Both the position numbers and the translations under genes were made by a program. The notes beneath the pieces are model-generated. The model saw only the letters and a program-made list of their open reading frames with translations, did not search any database and was not told the DNA's origin. A DNA stretch of 64,000 nt from GCA-2794515 sp033763335 (GTDB lineage: Bacteria > Chloroflexota > Anaerolineae > Aggregatilineales > Phototrophicaceae): NCBI GenBank assembly GCA_033763335.1, contig JANRKU010000055.1:1-64000 (forward strand), read 5' to 3'. Positions 60,936-64,000 of this stretch are shown piece by piece. The first letter of the stretch is position 1; the number at the start of each line of letters is the position of its first letter.

Positions 60936-62447
60936 TTATAACAATGGGGATTTTTCGAGTTGCGAATACTCACACGCGACTTCATTCCATGCTTTGCCCA
61001 ATCGCTTGAACCCTTCTTCTATATCCACAGGTTTGTGAATCCCATAATTCATCCGAATTCTATAATTGCCACCATTATTGGTATAAAACACATTGCCAAT
61101 GGCATACGCCACATTGTTTTGAATGGCGGTGATATACAATTCTGCTGCAGTGGGTCCGTTATGGGGCAATTCTATCCACAAAAATAACCCGCCTGTGGGG
61201 ATATTCCATGTACTGCCTTCGGGTAAATAGCGTTCTGCCGCCAAGAGTGCCGCCTCGCGCCGACGCAACAATTCACGATTATTCCGTTCCAATTGACCAC
61301 CCAATAAGCCACTTTCGAGCATGAGGTGAATCACCCGTTGGTTTAATCCCGATGTGGATATATCGGCGGCTTGTTTAACTCGTACCAACCGTTGATAGTA
61401 TGTGCCATCTGTAATCAGGTAGCCAATCCGTATCCCTGGGAGGAGCATTTTGGTATAACCACTGGCATGAATGACAATGCCTGTATCATCCAATGCTTTG
61501 AGAGGGGGAAGGGCTTCTCCTTCAAATCGAAATTCATGATAAATGGCATCTTCTAGCACAGGGATGTTGTATTCATTTGCCAAATTGAGCAATTGTCTAC
61601 GTCTGTGCATGGGCATGACATGACCTGCTGGGTTTTGGAAGGTGGGCATCACATAAATCAGTTTTGGTGCATGGTCTATGATGAAATTTTCGAGATGGTC
61701 AAGCCGAATTCCGTCTTCATCGGTGCAAATGCCGTGAATTTGGACGCGCCGTGTGCGGGCAATATCCAACATGCCAATATACGTTGGGTTTTCGGTGACG
61801 AGCATATCGCCTTCAGACAGTAGGGCTTGAATCACCAAATCTAGCCCCTGTTGTGTGCCACCAGTGATAAGGATATTATTGGGGCTACATTGAATGCCCA
61901 ATGCACTCACATAATCACGTACAGCCACACGCAAAGGCGCATACCCTTCTGGTAATTCATAATTGAGCGCACTGGCACCATCACGGTCTAATACCTGATT
62001 GATGGCATCACGCAAATTTTGCATGGGGAAAAATTCGACTGGGGGAGAGCCACTGCTAAAGCTGACCACACCCGGTTTACGCGACATCCGCATCATTTCT
62101 CGCAATGAATTATCTGGAGAAATGTTTTCGGTGACGGTATTCATCACAGGGACGACTTTTTCTATGGATGTGTTGGGGGCTGTGCCATTTCCCTCTTTCG
62201 AGACGAATGTCCCACGCCCTGCATGGGCGCTCAAAAAGCCTTCTGCGCGTAATTCCGCATACGCATTGACCACGCTGATGCGACTAATATTGAGCTGACG
62301 CGCTAAATCTCGGCTTGCGGGAAGGCGTGTGGCGGCGGGGAGTTCCCCACTTTCGATTTGTGAGCGAATGGTACGAATCAATTGCCGATAGATGGGTTCT
62401 TCACCATCTCGGTCTAACGCAACCAAGAGTTGCGATGGGTTAAACAT
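60936..62447 (-). CDS. MocR-type GntR regulator/PLP-dependent aminotransferase
   Basis: 503 aa. Residues 10-80 form a GntR winged helix (IYRQLIRTIRSQIESGELP and LNISRISVVNAYAELRAEGF, each 20 or fewer). The rest is a fold type I aminotransferase with the PLP lysine in HASGYTKMLLPGIRIGYL and PTFQNPAGHVM. MocR/PdxR proteins regulate PLP, GABA or amino acid genes, but a stand-alone enzyme role similar to 2-aminoadipate aminotransferase is also common. It is a single gene with no pdx or gab genes nearby. Confidence 0.9.
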   Translation of the reverse strand: MFNPSQLLVALDRDGEEPIYRQLIRTIRSQIESGELPAATRLPASRDLARQLNISRISVVNAYAELRAEGFLSAHAGRGTFVSKEGNGTAPNTSIEKVVPVMNTVTENISPDNSLREMMRMSRKPGVVSFSSGSPPVEFFPMQNLRDAINQVLDRDGASALNYELPEGYAPLRVAVRDYVSALGIQCSPNNILITGGTQQGLDLVIQALLSEGDMLVTENPTYIGMLDIARTRRVQIHGICTDEDGIRLDHLENFIIDHAPKLIYVMPTFQNPAGHVMPMHRRRQLLNLANEYNIPVLEDAIYHEFRFEGEALPPLKALDDTGIVIHASGYTKMLLPGIRIGYLITDGTYYQRLVRVKQAADISTSGLNQRVIHLMLESGLLGGQLERNNRELLRRREAALLAAERYLPEGSTWNIPTGGLFLWIELPHNGPTAAELYITAIQNNVAYAIGNVFYTNNGGNYRIRMNYGIHKPVDIEEGFKRLGKAWNEVACEYSQLEKSPLL

Positions 62448-62740
62448 GGTTACTCCTGTTTATGTTAATGGTGGTTTTGATGGTCATATCCCGTGCGCTT
62501 ATATCATTGTATACACACATTCACAAATAAATCCGTAAGATTGTTTCCATTTAGTGCCATTATGGACTTATTAGGTGAGGTGCAAATGAATTGTAGCTAA
62601 AAAATGTAAAAATGTTATGAGGATTGTGCTTATTTTTCACTAAATAAGCGGGTCGCCTACGCCTACCCTATGCCCTGTTTATAAACGACTATTACAGACT
62701 ACAATGTGATTATCGCCCATTAGTCACAAGGATAATCATC

Positions 62741-64000
62741 ATGCGTGTAATGATTGTTATTTTATTACTCCTATTAATCAACCACTCCCCCATTCAAGCA
62801 GATAGCATCACCCAATGCGATTTTGCATCACTCCAAACTGCCATCGAAACTGCTAATAATGGTGTGGGAGGGGTTATCACATTCGATTGTGAAGGGACAA
62901 TTACCTTCACACAAGTGTTAGTCATCCAACAATTTATCATCATCAAAGGAGATGGAAAAATTGTTATAGATGGTGCGGGGGCAAGTCGGCTATTTCGGGT
63001 GGCAGAAGGCGCATCGCTCACACTGGATAATATCACCCTGCAAAACGGTGTTAGTCCATCTGGCGGGGCGGTGTTTAATCAGGGCTATTTGACCATCACC
63101 AACAGCACCCTTAATAATAACCAAGCCTTATCATTCGGCGGGGCTATTTATAATGAGGGAGATGCCGTAACCATCCTGAATAGCACACTTAGCAACAATA
63201 GCGCAACATCCGATGGTGGCGCAATTTATAGTGATACATTCATGACAATAGATACCAGCACATTCACCAATAATACAGCACAAAATGGCGGAGCAATTTA
63301 TAGCAATTCGGCTACCCTAACGATTGCAACTAGCACTTTTACCAATAACGAAGCGTCCTTACGGGGCGGTGGGATTTATAGTAGCCTTGTCTCAAATTTA
63401 TTGATTGATTATGGCTCATTTTCGGAGAATACGGCGTTAGAAGAGGGCGGGGCAATTTTTAACGAAGATACTGCAAGTATTGGCGGCGTACAATTCCATA
63501 AAAACAGTGTCACAAAATATGGCGGGGCAATTTATAACAGTGGGAAAATGTTTTTAAACGGCGGACAACTCACTGAAAATTCATCATTAATCTATGGCGG
63601 GGCGATTTACAATGCGTATATTCTATGGGTGAATCATGGTGATTTTCGAGATAATGTCGCAACTGGATTTGGCGGGGGAATTATCAATCGGGGCAATTTA
63701 ACATTACAAGATACCGCCTTTTATCGCAATTCGGCATCGGCTGGTGGTGCGGTGTTTAATGAAGATATTCTCATATCCAACAAGACACGGTTTTATGATA
63801 ATGTCGCATCCGATGATGGTGGCGGATTATATAATGTGAGCGAGACCATTGTGATATTAAATGAAAATCGGTTTGAGGATAACATCGCCACAAACGAAGG
63901 TGGTGGTGTTTATAATTTTGGCATTATCTATAGCCAAAAAACCATTTATGAAGATAACACGTGTGCGGGGAATACCATTTTGGATATGAATGGCAACACA
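62741..64000 (+). CDS. Repetitive right-handed beta-helix surface protein (partial)
   Basis: 420 codons run open from ATG 62741 (AAGGA upstream) to the window edge. A signal peptide (VMIVILLLLLINHSPIQA) is followed by ITQCDFASLQTAIETAN, a start typical of polymorphic surface or pectate-lyase-like beta-helix proteins. Then at least ten imperfect repeats of about 25 residues each contain GGAIYN or GGAVFN and an NN(T/S)A turn. These are beta-helix coils of an exported or cell-wall-associated adhesin-type protein. The C-terminal end, including any anchor, lies outside the window. Confidence 0.82.
   Translation, partial: MRVMIVILLLLLINHSPIQADSITQCDFASLQTAIETANNGVGGVITFDCEGTITFTQVLVIQQFIIIKGDGKIVIDGAGASRLFRVAEGASLTLDNITLQNGVSPSGGAVFNQGYLTITNSTLNNNQALSFGGAIYNEGDAVTILNSTLSNNSATSDGGAIYSDTFMTIDTSTFTNNTAQNGGAIYSNSATLTIATSTFTNNEASLRGGGIYSSLVSNLLIDYGSFSENTALEEGGAIFNEDTASIGGVQFHKNSVTKYGGAIYNSGKMFLNGGQLTENSSLIYGGAIYNAYILWVNHGDFRDNVATGFGGGIINRGNLTLQDTAFYRNSASAGGAVFNEDILISNKTRFYDNVASDDGGGLYNVSETIVILNENRFEDNIATNEGGGVYNFGIIYSQKTIYEDNTCAGNTILDMNGNT

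Noticed and set aside
62448..62740. Hidden gene or RNA in the gap after the MocR gene
   Set aside because: I see stop codons in all frames, no tRNA fold and only weak A/T-rich promoter-like words such as TACAAT at 62700-62705; it is best read as a divergent promoter region.
62741..64000. CRISPR array or tandem DNA repeat
   Set aside because: Regular recurrence of GGCGGGGCAATTTATAAT-like words comes from imperfect codon-phase protein repeats with no constant repeat and no spacers.

Overview
The window is a stretch of bacterial chromosome at roughly 46-48% GC. It is gene-dense and has no phage, IS element or CRISPR array. The gene content fits a Chloroflexota (Anaerolineae-like) bacterium: a YwiC-like protein, a tsaE-tsaB-rimI operon followed by a rhodanese, B-box zinc-finger membrane proteins, bacterial pre-peptidase (PPC) repeat lipoproteins, many TIR-domain proteins, stand-alone SHOCT-like proteins and a zinc-independent L33. 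This assignment is inferred from gene families, not from a marker-gene tree.

Layout. 1-1747 (minus): a truncated polytopic GT-C-like membrane protein carrying two 28-bp palindromes in frame, then a YwiC-like membrane protein. 1907-4565 (plus): tsaE, tsaB, rimI, sulfurtransferase. 4594-7390 (minus): tRNA-Ser(GGA), a PPC lipoprotein whose start lies in or against the tRNA, and three small DUF6883/DUF4926/antitoxin-like genes. 7522-9736 (plus): a small membrane protein, two tandem paralogues of unknown function and a SHOCT-like membrane protein. 9776-11051: a cysteine synthase gene behind a leader that contains a 12-codon Cys-containing peptide and a terminator hairpin. 11276-12422: a DUF4260/TetR operon with a perfect consensus promoter and a nested palindromic operator, then tRNA-Gln. 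12518-18956: DsbA-like protein, homoserine dehydrogenase, REC-kinase fusion, PspA, and a padR-hydrolase operon.

19.1-27.6 kb is a signalling and possibly defence-related area with three TIR proteins. Two are membrane-anchored and sit beside a nucleotide-transporter-like protein. The third is fused to a DarT-like ADP-ribosyltransferase domain. Two sensor kinases and a zinc-ribbon protein follow. 32.9-37.3 kb (minus) is a tight nadK, B-box, recN, DUF4258, YgiT-type, Uma2 operon. 37.5-41.8 kb (minus) holds tRNA-Thr, tRNA-Tyr, tRNA-Thr, rpmG, tRNA-Trp, secE, nusG, rplK, rplA, with a recognisable L1-binding leader before rplA. 42.0-45.9 kb (plus) is a Hen1/Pnkp RNA-repair cassette in which pnkp is split by a 2-base slip in a TG repeat at its GNHD motif.

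47.9-55.3 kb (minus) contains two copies of a four-gene signalling cassette: solute-binding lipoprotein, Cache/HAMP histidine kinase, receiver A, receiver B. No ABC permease or ATPase is present, so the binding proteins probably sense rather than transport. The right end holds a methyltransferase, glycerol-3-phosphate dehydrogenase, a Fic protein, a TetR/small-multidrug-export pair with two identical operators, a MocR-type regulator, and the N-terminal part of a repetitive beta-helix surface protein that runs off the window.

The most interesting items are the TIR-DarT fusion, the duplicated binding-protein/kinase/receiver cassettes, the cysteine-synthase leader, the broken Pnkp and the TIR membrane operon.
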